Shown here piece by piece: positions 34,080 to 46,622 of a stretch of 64,000 nt of DNA. The notes under the pieces were generated by a model that saw only the letters and a list, made by a program, of their open reading frames with translations, ran no database searches and was not told where the DNA came from. Numbering within the stretch: position 1 is the stretch's first letter; every line of letters starts with the position of its first letter. The stretch spans positions 186,001 to 250,000 of the forward strand of contig OZ234495.1 of NCBI GenBank assembly GCA_965153455.1, in the 5' to 3' direction. Source of the stretch: Sphagnum compactum (taxonomy: Eukaryota > Bryophyta > Sphagnopsida > Sphagnales). The position numbers and the translations under genes are program-made.

Positions 34080-36400
34080 TTTCACCCTACATTATTTACA
34101 ACTATTTATGGCTATTTTCAATTTTTTTTATTATTTCACCCTAAGCTATTTTTGGTTATTCTAAGTTACTTTTGGCTATTAAAGGCTAGTTCACTTTGAA
34201 TTATTTTTGTCTATTGTAGATTATTTCATCCTAAATTATTTTTGGCAATTTTAAGCAATTTTATTATATGGCTATTGGTGCTTATTCTATTGATGGCTAT
34301 TGGTTGTTCTTTTATTGGGGCTATTGGTGGCTATTGGTAGTTATTCTATTGGTGGCTATTAATGGTTATTTTATTGGTGGTTATTAGTGGTTATTTTATT
34401 AATGGCTATTAGTGGCTATTGGTGGTTATTTTATTTGTGAATATTAGTGGTTATTAATGGCTATTATATTAGTGGTTATTCATTGCTAGTCTATTAATAA
34501 CTATTGGTGGTTATTTTATTAGTGAATATCGGTGGTTATTAATGGTTATTATATTAGTGGTTATTCATTGTTAGTTTATTAATAATTATTGGTGGTTATT
34601 AATGGGTATTATATTAGTGGCTATTCATTCCTATTTTATTAATGACTATTGGTAGTTATTTTATTAGTGAATATTGGTGATTATTAATGGTTATTCGTTG
34701 TTATTCTATTAATGGCTATTGGTGGTTATTTTATTGGTGGATATTGGTGGTTATCAATGGTTATTACATTAATGGTTACTAGTGGTTAAATTATCATAGG
34801 CTATTAGTGGTTAAATTACCATAGGTTATTAATGGTTATTTTATTAATGGCTATTGGTGGTTAAATTATCATATGCTATTAATGGTTATTTTATTGGTGA
34901 CTATTCTATTAATGGCTATTGGTGGTTAAATTACCATAGGCTATTAGTGATTATTTTATTGGTGGTTATTCTATTAATGGCTATTGGTGGTTAAATTACC
35001 ATAGGCTATTAATGATTATTTTATTGCTGGTTATTCTATTAATGGCTATTTGTGGTTAAATTACCATAGGCTATTAGTGATTATTTTATTAGTGGTTATT
35101 CTATTAATGGTTATTTGTGGTTAAATTACCATAGGCTATTAGTGATTATTTTTTTAGTGGTTATTCTATTATTGGTTATTAGTGGTTAAATTACCATAGG
35201 CTATTAGTGGTTATTTTATTGGTGACTATTCTATTAATGGTTATTGGTGGTTAAAATACAATAAGATATTACTGGTTATTTTATTGGTGGTTATTTTATT
35301 AGTGGCTATTCTATTGTAGGCCATTGGTGGTTATTTTATTGGTGGCTATTTTATTGTAAGCCATTGGTGGTTATTTTATTAGTGGCTATTCTATTGTAGA
35401 CCATTGGTGGTTATTTTTTTGGTGGCTATTCTATTGTAGGCCATTGGTGGTTATTTTATTTGTGACTATTCTATTGTAGGCCATTGGTGGTTATTTTATT
35501 TGTGGTTATTCTATTGTAGGCCAGTGGTGGTTATTTTACTGGTGGCTATTTTATTGTAAGCCATTAGTGGTTATTTTATTAGTGGCTATTTTATTGGTGG
35601 CTATTCTATTGTAAACCATTAGTGGTTATTTTATTAGTGGCTATTTTATTGGTGGCTATTCTATTGTAAGCCATTAGTGGTTATTTTATTAGTGGCTATT
35701 TTATTGGTGGCTATTAGTGGCTATTCTATTGTAAGCCATTGGTGGTTATTTTATTAGTGGTTATTTTATTGGTGGCTATTAGCGGCTATTTTATTGATGG
35801 CTATTTTATTGGTGGCTATTGGTAGCTATTCTATTATAAACCATTGGTGGTTATTTTATTAGTGGCTATTCTTTTGGTGGCTATTGGTGACTATTAGTGG
35901 CTATTTTATTGTAAGCCATTGGCGGTTATTTTATTAGTGGTTATTCTAGTGGTGGCTATTGGTGGCTATTCTATTGTAAGCCATTGGTAGTTATTTTATT
36001 AGTGGCTATTCTATTGGTGGCTATTAATGGTTATTGGTGGCTATTATATTGTAGCCCATTTGTGGTTATTTTATTAGTGACTATTCGCGGTTATTTTATT
36101 AATTGTTATTCTATTGATGGCTATTAGTGGTTATTTTATTGATGGCTATTAGTGATTATTTTATTGGTGGTTATTATAAGTATATTACAACTATTACTGG
36201 CTATTGTATTATAAGTTATTGTTGGTGATTCTATGTTATATTACGACTATTGATGATTATTCTATTATAAGTTTTTTATGGATATTTTAAGTTATATTTA
36301 TCATATTCTATTGGTAATTATTTTATTGTAAGTTATTCAAAATTATTTTTCATGGGCTATTGTTGGTTATTTTACCTTTGGTCATTATATTTTATTTTAG
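34080..36400. repeat. 2.3-kb satellite with several higher-order repeat lengths
   Basis: Built from the short words GGTGGTTATT, TTATTAGTGG and GGCTATT. Sections differ: 34260-34790 is loosely ordered on units of about 15 bp; 34800-35250 has a clear 65-bp period marked by GGTTAAATTACCATAGGCTA (near 34921, 34986, 35051, 35116 and 35181); 35290-35560 has a 40-bp period marked by CTATTGTAGGCCATTGGTGG; 35560-36100 mixes longer units. The plus strand is rich in T and G and poor in C and in A-runs. All coding frames are stopped quickly. Confidence 0.9.
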
Positions 36401-36790
36401 ATTTTTTGAAGTTATTATACTTATGATAAAATAAATTATAATAACATAAAGTAGAATGACCTTGAATAACCTAAAGTATAACTTGAAATAATATATATTA
36501 ATTTAGAATAAAACAACCTAAGGTATAGCTTAAGGTTAATTGAATAATTTAATTTAAAATAATTTTAAAGCCTATAATAAACTAACTACGGTACCTTAAA
36601 ATAAAATAACATATAGTAATTTAGGGTATAGTAATTTATAATAGCCTATAATAACTTATAATAATGTAGGGTATAAGTTAGAATAACTAAAATAACTTAA
36701 AATAATATAAGGTATATCATAAAATAACATATATAGGGTATTAAAACAACATATAAATAAACCTATTTATTACAGTAAATTATAATAGTG
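36401..36790. repeat. inverted-orientation AATAACCTAAAGTATA block flanking the satellite
   Basis: Words such as AATAACCTAAAGTATA, AAAATAACATATAG and TAATTTAGGGTATAG recur. Their reverse complements (TATTTTAAGTTAT, CTAAATTATTTC) resemble the left flank at 34040-34260, so the satellite appears bracketed by related sequence in opposite orientation. The similarity is low complexity. Confidence 0.45.
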
Positions 36791-38529
36791 AATTATGTCA
36801 ACTAGTAGTGAAACACGATATTTACATTGTGATATTATAATGAAATAACTTTAACCAGGGTGAAATCATTAAAATGTAATGAATTTATTTCATTTTTAAG
36901 GTCCCATAATGATTTAGGCTAATGGATTACATCCCATTTTTGTAATAATGACTGGACTACCAGTTCAAAAGTTGAAAACTTTTGTCATCATATTGTAATA
37001 AACTTGATTGAATTTTTTATTTTGACGTACATATTGTAACATTCATTAATGAGCTTTAAATTTTTTGTATTACTTGGGCATAATCACGGTTGGGGTACAC
37101 AAAAGGAATGTTTCACCCCAAAATCATTCTCAAGACACTATTTTGAATGACCACTATGTTTACTGATTCATTTATTTTGGTGAATTTATTTTTTCATTAA
37201 CATTTTTTGTGATTAAAATGGTTGTGATTGTTTGTGATTTGGATGGTTTAAACATGTCCTTAAATGTTTTAAAACACGTTTCAAGAATGTTGTCCCACTA
37301 CGTAGTTTTATTGAAAAGGAATCAATAGGAATAACAATATTTGTTCAATTTGATTCATATTTTAACCACAAATATAATAAAGTATGTTTTACATGCATAA
37401 AATTTTGGTAATATTAAAAACTAGATTTTTTGGAATTGATACTAAAATGTTGAATTCTCTTCATCAAAAGGGCTACATTGATAAGGACAATTATAGTAAT
37501 TTATTGATAAATATTTTACATTCCAAAGGTGGGGGGGGAAGTTTATGAGATGTGGACTTTATATAAAGGACTTTTTTAATGTTTTTACTAAGATTTTGGC
37601 ACTCCAAATGAGAGGCTATCATTCTAGAAATGTCTTAAACTCCTGTGTTTTTTTATGTTTTATGTTTCAACATGAATCCAAATTTTATTTAATTAATTGT
37701 TTTCAAATTTTGTAGCACTTTTTGGTTGAATGATTAAACATACATGCATCCTTTCATTATTTCACATCTCAAAACATGATTTGGCTTCAAGATTTGGGAC
37801 ATAAGATAAGACTATGTACTTTTGGTTCCTATTGTGATACCCCAACCATGATTGTCCCCACTTATCTAAGTAGGAGGTTATACCATATACCAAGTATCTA
37901 CTTAGATAACATGTAGGTACCTACGTTTAGTAAACTACTACATGCTATTAATTCAATTAATAATTAATTAATAAAAATAATAACAATGACTGGTTAATTA
38001 TTATAAATTATAAATAAATAAATAATATCAATGATTGATAATTGATTATTTCCTATGAAGTATTAAATATTAAGAATTAAATAATAATAATTCACTATTA
38101 ATTATTTATTTTCGAATTTTTAATTACTGATTATTGATTATTTATTAATTATTTATCATTGATTATTGATTATTGATTATTTACTATGGATTAATAATTA
38201 TTAATTAATATATAATGAATTATTATTAACTAAAAATTAGTTTTAAATAATTTCATTTTTCAATAATTATTAACAATTATATATTGACTACTATTAACTA
38301 TTATAAATCACTATCAAATATTAGAAAAAACTTACATGTGCCTAAAGGTAGCATGCATGTAGCTTATTAAACTTTATAAGTAATTGCCTAACGTAGGGCC
38401 TATTAACTATGAACTTAAGTTTGGTATGTACCTTAAGCAAAATAAACTTGTAGGTTAAGTAACCAAATTAGTATGGTTGATTTGACTAAATGTCAAATGA
38501 GAATGGCCAATTTGACTAATTGTAAATCA
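36791..38529. other. AT-rich intergenic DNA with a TAAT-rich simple repeat
   Basis: No gene is recognised. The stretch 37940-38330 is almost purely A/T with recurring ATTATTGATTATT and TTAATTATTTAT words. A G-run (GGTGGGGGGGGAAG) lies near 37530. Confidence 0.45.
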
Positions 38530-38890
38530 CAATGACCATTGAGTTGATCAATTCGACTAAGCTTTCATCACAAATTTACAATTTCACAATTAGAAATGGA
38601 AATTGTGTAACATTGGTTCATTCATACTTTGTACGTTTCATGCACTATTATTATGCATTGAAAACACATTTGACACACGGATTTATTAGAAAATGTGAAA
38701 TTTGTGTGACATTCGTTCATTCATAGGTTCGTACTTTATCCATCAACACATTTATCCATGTGTTAAATGTGTTTTCAATGCATGATATTCGTATGTAAAA
38801 TGTACAAACTTATGAATGAATGAACTTTGCATTTTTTCATCATTAATTCATCACATGTTAAATTTGTGATGTTGGTCATTTTGATGGACC
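38530..38890. repeat. foldback (long inverted repeat) element
   Basis: The left arm (about 38550-38681) and right arm (about 38755-38885) are imperfect reverse complements. Matching landmarks are GTTCATTCATAC against TTATGAATGAATGAAC, ATGCATTGAAAACACATTTG against AAATGTGTTTTCAATGCAT, and ATCACAAATTTA against TAAATTTGTGAT. The arms are about 130 bp with a central loop of about 75 bp. This is the structure of a foldback or MITE-type element, or a possible hairpin RNA source if transcribed. Confidence 0.7.
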
Positions 38891-39034
38891 TTTGGCCTTT
38901 TTTACTAGATGTTTGGTTTGTCACGCATGGTCAAAAATGTTACTTTCATCAAATGTTTTAACTGAAAGTAACGTGTCTTTCATGCCCCAAACCTTTAATC
39001 AAAATGATTATCCCCCTTGGTCAATGTGAATATT

Positions 39035-39085
39035 TTAGTCAAGTTGGACCTTTTAAAAAGTCAAGTTGGACCTTTTAAAAAGTCA
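39035..39085. repeat. perfect 22-bp direct duplication
   Basis: GTCAAGTTGGACCTTTTAAA plus two further A occurs twice in immediate succession, followed by a third partial GTCA. It is a recent tandem duplication by slippage. No function is suggested. Confidence 0.8.
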
Positions 39086-39099
39086 CGTTTTTTTGTAGT

Positions 39100-39660
39100 G
39101 ATTTAACCAGTACCTTGTTTAATGAGTAGGTGGTATTGATGTATCCATTTCAATTCGATGTTGAACTATCTTTAATGGTATGCCCTTCAAATCTTTGTAA
39201 GTCCACGCAAAAATGTCTTTGAACTCTTTTAGCAACTCAACCAGTTAAGAACTAAAAACAGGTTCCAGATCAATGTTGATTTTAACCTATTGTAAAATTT
39301 CTTCAAAACCTAGGTTGATTTTGGTCAATTGCTTTTCTTCTGTAACAATCCAATTGGTAATGCAAAGATTTTGAACTCATTGATGAGCAGGTGTCTTGTC
39401 AATTGCCATCTCCCCTTCAGGTTGAAATAAAGTTTCTAAGTACAAAGACAACTTCATCAATTGTTGAACAAGTTTATGATTGTCACCGTTGTGAATATTC
39501 ACTACTCGCAATTGTGTTGATGTTTGTGGTGTTACTTGATGAGTGGTTAAGAGCACGGTTGAATCTTTTAGCACAACCGGTTCAATTGTATTTTAATGTT
39601 GTTTATCTTGCTCTTATGCAAATTTTGAAACAAGTTGATGTGTGACCTATTCTAACTGTT
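39100..39660 (-). pseudogene. Ty3/gypsy polyprotein remnant
   Basis: On the minus strand 39130-39250 reads ELLKEFKDIFAWTYKDLKGI followed by PLKIVQHRIEMDTSIPP, the typical lead-in to Ty3/gypsy reverse transcriptase in plants. Upstream (higher coordinates) the frame holds QPEGEMAIDKTPAHQ and other text that fits the protease-RT linker. Stops interrupt it several times, and neither the RT catalytic core nor LTRs are visible nearby. It is a short dead fragment. Confidence 0.6.
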
Positions 39661-40559
39661 TTCTAAGGCTTCTAGTGACTACTCTTGACATCTTCTAAAT
39701 TCAAAAGGTTCTAATAAAGCCCTTGTATTATTTTTGAATATAAAAATAAAATGACCCCTCCCAATAATTAGGAATTTGTGAAAAACTTCTTTTACAGGTT
39801 GGGCACCTAGTTTTTTTCAAAAAAATTACAATAACCTCACCCTATTTTCTAATGCTTTCAAACTAAATCAAGAAACAACAACTTTAATCATAAAAATTAC
39901 ACAAAATAAGCAAAAACATGACACAATCCAAAATCTCTAAACGCTAGTGCTTTTCAAATCTATTGAATCTTGACCAAAAATTCTAAGAATGATTGCTTTT
40001 GAATTTTGATTTACTATGTAGTCGCCAAATCTTAATCGTCTTTTCTATTCCCATAAATTTTAAACTTCTGATTTTCCCAATAACAAGTTCTAGAAAACAT
40101 CAACATGTACGCTTATACTTAAAATCTAAATTTATGTACAATTCCTAAACAACATGTACTCAAATCACTAAGAACTTCAAGAAATCATCACTTGAGGAAA
40201 ACAAAATACTTCATGTTTCATTCTTCAAAGTGAAAGAAAAATCATAGAATCAAAAGTTATTCAATTAAAAGTTGGTTCAAACCAAATCTCTCCTCCTAGT
40301 TTTATACAAACTAATTCAAAACTTAAATAGTCCAAATGGACCATTTAAACAATCATTAGCTAATATAAACACTAACAATTCAAAATAAATAAATTTAAGT
40401 ATAACATGTTTAACTACTTGTCCAACTAACTACCTGTTCAACCAACCACCTGTTCTACATACTATCTGTTGACTAACTATCTGTCAACCTGTCTACTAAC
40501 CTAGTGTAATGCTACATGTCAAGTTCTGTAACTGGTTAGGTCACAAGTTAGGTTAGGTC
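39661..40559. other. AT-rich intergenic DNA
   Basis: No gene recognised and no clear repeat apart from short CTACCTGTTCAACC-like words at 40425-40500. Confidence 0.4.
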
Positions 40560-40960
40560 ACAAGTTAAGTTAAGTAACTTGTTACATATAGTAACCCGTT
40601 AGATCCAGTAACCTGTTAGGTTTCCTATTAGAAAATTTGGGTAACACCTTTATGCATGAAAGATGGCAACTAAAATGGATTTCAATCACCATCAAACAGC
40701 CAAAATGAATTCCCACCACGCAATGGTGATTGAAATTGATTTCAGTCACCATTAAAAGGCCGGAATGAGTCAAGGACATTCCAACCACGCAATGGATTTC
40801 AATCACCAAAAAGTTGGTTTAGGGTTTAAGATGGCAAACCATGTCACCTTGAAGATAGTTTAGGGTTCAGGATGGCAATGAAAATCAATTTCAATTACTT
40901 TGAAGTTGGTTTAAGGATAAGGATGGCAACCAAAATGAATTCCATTGCCATTGGGTTTAG
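40560..40960. repeat. degenerate tandem repeat (GATGGCAAnnAAAATG type)
   Basis: GGATGGCAACnAAAATGnATT, CAATCACCA and CCACGCAATGG recur at irregular spacing of 50-75 bp (for example near 40662, 40718, 40789, 40871 and 40921). The array starts with GTTAGGTCACAAGTTA words. Open frames here on both strands simply reflect the repeat. Confidence 0.55.
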
Positions 40961-41811
40961 ACAGGTGGTGGAAGGTGACCGAACCTATTTTGATTCACCA
41001 TCTGATGGCTTGCTGTTTTTGTGCACCATCTTCATCAAGATAGGGGAAAAATTTAACAAAAAATATTTCATTATGTGCAGTCATAAAATTTTGGGTGTAA
41101 CCAACCCATTCATAACTTAGTGACAAACCCTTGAAAAGGGCTTAACTTCTGTACTACTGCTGCATGAAACCTTTGTCCTCTTACAAAAGCCATTTTACTA
41201 CTTTGAAGCAGATAGGTATTATGGAATCAAGCATAGTTTTCTTGGGTTATCTTTCACTGATATGACACGTTTTGGCTAAAAATGGAAAATCCCCATTAAG
41301 GTATAATACATTGACTTGTTTTCCTTAACAAAAACAACCTATGGGGAAGAAGCAAGAAATCCATTTGAAATCAGGAATTCCACCAAACTTTTATTGCTGA
41401 AAGAACATCATCATTTCCCATTGATTGTATTGATACATTCAGTGGTAAAGCTGCCATGGAAACTCAGATTAATCTGAGTATACTAAACATAAAATGAAGC
41501 CAACATCAGAACCATCAAATCATAAAAAGGTCCAGCATATCTTTCTGTAAATCATGCAATATAACTATGCAAACATTTAGTCCAGGGTCTGGGGGGTACA
41601 TAATCAAACTTGCAAAAGATGGCCCCGCTCTACCAGCCCCTGTAAAATGACTGAAATGTTGATTCTAATTGCAAGTGATGCAGACAATTTCTTTTGAAAG
41701 AGAAAAATGTAGTAGTAGAATACACCTGGGATAAAGAATGTGATAAAAAGCTTTCATAAGGATCACAACCTGTAACCTTGAATTCACTGACTGTAAAGTT
41801 GTCGTCATCAA

Positions 41812-43262
41812 TCAAGAGCCAACCGTGTTGCTATTTGGTCTTGCAATGTTTTCCACAAGTCCTGCAGCCTTGAATTTTGCATCCACACTCCTAAAATCAA
41901 CTAAATCCTCAAACAACTTATCAGATGCATTGACTGGCTTGGGTGGTGATGCCTGTGGGAATGGCACCATCACCAGAGACTCCTTGTACTGGCTTCCTAC
42001 TGGCAGATTCTGCATATGTCGACTTGTGTCCTGTGGGGAAAGATTATGTGTCCTCCCAAAGACATCCTGCATGCCTGACACAGAGCCCATCTTGTAAGGA
42101 TCATATGAAGCTCGAACCTGTTGAAGCTGCTGCAAATACTGTTGCCATTGTTCATACTGAGCTGGAGATGGTGGAATTCAGACCCCGCATTAAACTGGGC
42201 ATTCATGATGGCCTGCTGTTGTGCACTCCATTGTTGAGGTTGATTTATTCCTGTCCATTGAGCTGCAACTTGGTAGCCCCCTTGCAACTGCTGCTGTTGT
42301 TCCATCTCTGAACCATCTTGCCATGGTGGTGGTGTTCTCACAGCAGGTTGCTGTTGCTGCTGCTGCACTGGAGAGTATGTATTCTGTGTCTGCTGAGCCT
42401 GAGGCTGATGACCCAATGGTGACTGTGGTAACTGTGGTGACTGAGGTTGCACTTCACCATAGATCATAGATCGCTGCTGAGCCATGAGGGTGTGTCCAGC
42501 TGCCAAAGCAGCCATGGACCATGGAGCAGCATAGTCATTTTGTACCATGTCAGGGAGCTGCTGGTGGAATGCCTGGAAGGGTGGCACCATATTGCCATTT
42601 GAAGCCTGCCGCTGCGAAGAAGGCTGGGATAAGGAGCCATTGACAGATTGTTGTAGGTTTGGGGCTGCATGGTATGCCATTGATCCAAATGCATTCAGGG
42701 ACCCTTCTGGAGCTGGTAAAGCCAGTAATGACAACTGCCCAACATATTGCTCAGTTGGTGGAGGAGGCGCAGCTGTTGAATTGAATGGATCCACATGCTC
42801 ACCACTGAGGAGGTCAAGCAGGGGCCCATGAGAGTCATTTGTGGCACTTGAACTCACTGCAACAGGTTTCTTTGCAATTTCTTGTGTAGGACAGGCAAGT
42901 GCAGGCTTGCTTGTGCTCAGCTTCAAGTTTACAGGCATGATATGAGATGCACCCTCACCTTGTGATGATGCAGGCCTGTGAAGTATAAACCAACACCTTC
43001 ACTAATTAGACAATTCTGCTCATAGAGCAATCCCTGAAGGTCTCTGCAATGGCCATCAGGTGGTATACATACAATCCCTCTACAACAAATCTTGGTCCAA
43101 CAGGGTGCAAATCTTAACTAAACAAATCTTGTACAGTTCAGGGTCTGCAGGCACACCTTTCAGGTTCCGCAGGAATTGGAACTCCAGAAATAAGGGCATC
43201 ATGTTGGCAAGCACATGCAGCAGATCATCATGTAGGGATAGGCCCTCCCACATCCTCATTCC
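41812..43262 (-). CDS. TOM1-LIKE (TOL) VHS-GAT trafficking adaptor, 3' part, two apparent frameshifts
   Basis: TOL proteins bind ubiquitinated membrane cargo at the trans-Golgi/endosome and pass it to ESCRT for vacuolar degradation. Two exons are visible on the minus strand: 43157-43261, encoding the end of the GAT domain (EGLSLHDDLLHVLA and then, one base shifted, HDALISGVPIPAEPE), and 41812-42975, joined in frame across a GT-AG intron. The large exon holds LLDLLSGEHVDPF, a Gln/Pro-rich tail (NDYAAPW, PPPWQ, long Gln runs), PPSPAQYEQWQQYLQQLQQ and the C-terminal DKLFEDLVDFRSVD. A second one-base shift lies near 42156-42166, at a short T run. The VHS domain and the start of GAT were not found upstream, so the gene is truncated, or its 5' exons lie beyond large introns I could not read. 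The GAT match supports TOL over AP180/ANTH proteins. Confidence 0.7.
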
Positions 43263-45259
43263 TGTCCACCCGAAATCAAGGAATAAGCAGGCTAGACTTT
43301 CAAGTAAAATCCATGTCAGAACTGAAAACCAACACCCACCACAGTGTGGAAAGCACCACACCTGTTTTCTTGCATCATGATTCAAAAAATCTATTTTATC
43401 TAAGAAAAGCACATAGCTGCCATGTCCATGGCCTGTTGTCCAGGTTACAAGTCCATACAATCCTGCCAATGTTCTATTATCTGCATCCTATATTGCTGCA
43501 GGGGATATTGACACCACACACAAACATTAACAACCACATACATCAAGGGAGATAAATTACTAGGTGGTATTGACAAGGTGCATGATAGCACGCTGGGTTG
43601 TACCGCACTGCTCCACTAGATCCACTATCACTTATCTGGTAGAGAATCCAATATCAAGTCATGATGGAGTTCATTTTGCTTACTAGCATTTGAGAATGTT
43701 AGAAACTTTCTGGTGGTAGTGGAGGATATGGGATTACCTGCTTTTGAAGCTTTGGACTTAGAACAAGTACAGAGTGGTAGAACTTCAAAATGTTGAAAAG
43801 GTGTTGAGAGATTTTTTTCCATTTTTTGGGAATCCTTTTACAATGAAGGGTTGCAGTAGAAGGGAGGTGAGGTAAATAAGAATGAAACTATTGTGGCAGT
43901 TTCTTGAGCAACTGAAACCTTACACTAAATTTTTTGCATAAGAACCTTTTGCAATGATAACACTTTTCAGTTATGTTGTTCATAATTTGGGTATCAAGTA
44001 GACTGCTTAAACTGAGGGGTGGAGCTTAGCATGAGAGTTGAGTTCTAAACAGCTTTACTGGGCCACATGGTAAATAGTGAGGGTTCGAATATTATGCAAT
44101 CTGGACATTCATGGCAATTTCTTCTAAACTTGTTTGTGTTCCAAAGCAAATATTACAAAGAACCTAACCTTAACTAAAGGTGCCAACTTCTGTGCACTTT
44201 TTAATAGCTTTATAAATCATTTAATACATTGGTTCATTATTTACAAGCTTGTGAAGATTTTGTGTAGGGTAACACTCTAGGTTGTGGGCATTACTGGAAT
44301 AAGGGCCAAGTGAGGTGAAGCCAAGGCAGGCCCCATTTCAGTTGTACTTGTAGCCAAGGATGTTACAAGGGTGTAAAAATCGATGAATATTTTAATTTCT
44401 TACTTTTTTACCCTGTGATATTTGAAGAATACCCACTAGAAATGAAATGCTTGCACATGTAGGCATTTTTTTTTTCGAAATGCCTTGTGAGTTCTTCCAC
44501 TTTGTAAGTGTGTGTTTAGATCCATTACAAATCTAAGTGAAGGTTTTTATGATTACATATTATATTACCATGTGAACTGGCTTGACTAAATATAACAAAC
44601 TCCAACCTATGTGGTCTAGTGTTGCTAAACCCAATATTTTAATATTCTAAATGATGTTTTCTTAGTAGAACTGGAAGAATTGTTCATCCTTTAATATGAT
44701 TCCATTTTTTTGGTTGAAATTTCAAGAATAATTTTATTTTATAACAAATGTCAATTTGTACATTAATAGTTTGACTTTTCAAAGTGGGTAATACATTGAT
44801 ACACAAGAATCAAAATTTTGGCTCTAAGGGTTGTTAGAATCAAAAGAAATGGTACTTTCAATATATTGTGTCATTTTGAGGAGCATAAACATGTACAGGT
44901 AATAAATAAAGTTGTGTTGAACTCATGCAATCCATGACATTAACCATTGATCGAAAAGAAATCCAAAAAATATCAAGTTTGAAAATGTTTGTTAAGAACG
45001 GCAACATTACCAACTATAAGTTGGGTTGTCATATTTAATAAAAGTCATTTCCCATATAAAAAGACAATTATTAATAAAATTACGAGAAATATTCATAGAC
45101 TGATCTTTTGAAACAAAATATGAAGATATCTTAACATTTAATTTATTACGAATACAAGCAAAGGCTACCATGTGAATATATGTAAGTGAGCTAATGTAGT
45201 CCCAATAAAAAAAGTTTAAAACACCCTAACAAAACAAACCATCTATTCACAAATTACGT
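43263..45259. other. upstream/intronic region of the TOL gene and intergenic DNA
   Basis: Should contain the remaining 5' exons of the TOL gene if it is complete, but I found no VHS-domain text on the minus strand. The open frame 43080-43469 (minus) continues past the GAT exon into intron and is not one protein. From about 44400 the sequence is AT-rich with no gene signal. Confidence 0.4.
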
Positions 45260-45690
45260 CAAAATGGAGTTCAATGAAGGTGATATAGAAGTAGGAATTT
45301 TACTTAATCTTCGGATAAACAATAAAAACAGAATGGATTTTTTAATTCAATTTTGGATGAAAAGCACAAAGAATGAGGAAGAGTTCAATTTTGGGAGGGA
45401 AAGAAAATGGAATAACAAGGAGCAATTTTTTTTGGATGGAAAGAAAAACTGAATGAATTTTATTTATTTAATTTTCGGATGGAAAGTAAGAATAAATGTT
45501 TTATTCAAAGTTTTGGATGGAAACTCAAAAATCAATGCAATTCTTTATTCAATTTATGGATATAGACAAGAAAAATAAGAACGACAAATTTAAGACTTTA
45601 ATTCTTGGATGCAAATATTTTTTTTAAAAGGAATGAATTTTTGTTTTTTTTAATTTAACTTTTGGATGTCGCAAAGTAAAAAGGAATGGG
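45260..45690. repeat. degenerate ~65-bp tandem repeat (TTTTGGATGGAAA type)
   Basis: TTTTGGATGnAAAG, AATTCAATTTT and GAATGnATTTT recur near 45340, 45395, 45430, 45470, 45510, 45605 and 45660. The small open frame 45264-45452 is a by-product. Confidence 0.55.
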
Positions 45691-45699
45691 GTGCCTAAT

Positions 45700-46622
45700 T
45701 TGATTCAATTTCCAAGGTGATAAGAAGAGCAGTTCTTAGACTGAGGGATAGATACCCACCATATATCACCCCAGGTACATATCCACTTATCCACAGGTTC
45801 TCAGAACTTTCAATTAACCGGCTTTGGCATCTAAGCACAGTTGTCAAAGAAGTTTAAAGTCGAAGAACCGGTCAAAGAGTTGGCAGTTCTTTGAGGCTTT
45901 TGAAACAACTGGAATTCAAGATTCCTTGATTCTAAAATAGTTAAAGAACCGAAACCGGCGGTTCTTTACAAATTCAAAGAACCACTTACCACTGGCAATG
46001 AGTAAGATTCCGCAGAACGTAACAAAATTGGGGTCCCAAAATCGAGGTTTCAAAATGGAGGTCCCACCAGAAAACCACATCCGCAAAACCAACGTCCCAA
46101 CTTCCCAAAGTCCCTTAGGTCTCGAGCTTGACACTTCGAACGAGGGACCGTTCATTGGCCCCTGACGTTCCTTCCCAACGGTCTTGTCTCCATTCGCTCG
46201 CTCACTCCCTTCCTTTCATTCTGCGGAGGATGCGCACGCTTTCTCGCTCATGAGAACCCCGATTCTGGACTCGTCACGGATACTTCATCCAACAGACCCC
46301 AGGGTACAGTCCGGTCTTCGCTACATGTCCGAGGCCCTTCACTCGCTTTGCTTCAGCGCGGATCCACATGCATTGTCATGTGGCAGCGATCGCTGGATCC
46401 TAAGATTTAGAGCTCCAAGGTGCCAGCAGCAACTAGTAGGTGGATAAGCAAGTTTTTGAAATTCTGAAATAGGTGACGGAACGAATGATTTTTCATGTGA
46501 GAAGTTCTGTTATCTTTCCAGTGATTGTTTGTTCTTCTCGCAAATCTCCTCCTGTCCGTCCGTCCGTCAGTCAATCAGTCAGTCAGTCTGTAAGTAGCAT
46601 CACTAGTCGTTCATTTGGAGGG
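45700..46622. promoter_or_regulatory. GC-richer upstream region of the small secreted-protein gene
   Basis: Composition shifts to higher GC from about 45730, with CpG-rich and CT-rich sequence at 46150-46450 and a CCGTCCGTCCGTCAGTCAnTCAGT microsatellite at 46555-46590, ending in a donor-like TCTGTAAGT. This resembles the 5' region of a plant gene. Open frames at 46184-46447 (plus) and 45916-46155 (minus) show no known domain. Confidence 0.3.

Noticed and set aside
34080-36400. CRISPR-like array
   Set aside because: Units are contiguous variants of the same words without unique spacers, and the genome is that of a plant.
41812-43262. Assignment to AP180/ANTH clathrin assembly proteins
   Set aside because: The Gln/Pro-rich tail alone would allow it, but the GAT-like EGLSLHDDLLHVLAxHDALISG text fits TOM1-like proteins and not ANTH.
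43080-43469. 129-residue minus-strand protein as a separate gene
   Set aside because: Only its central part (EGLSLHDDLLHVLA) is coding, as the TOL GAT exon; the rest is intron read-through with splice signals on both sides.
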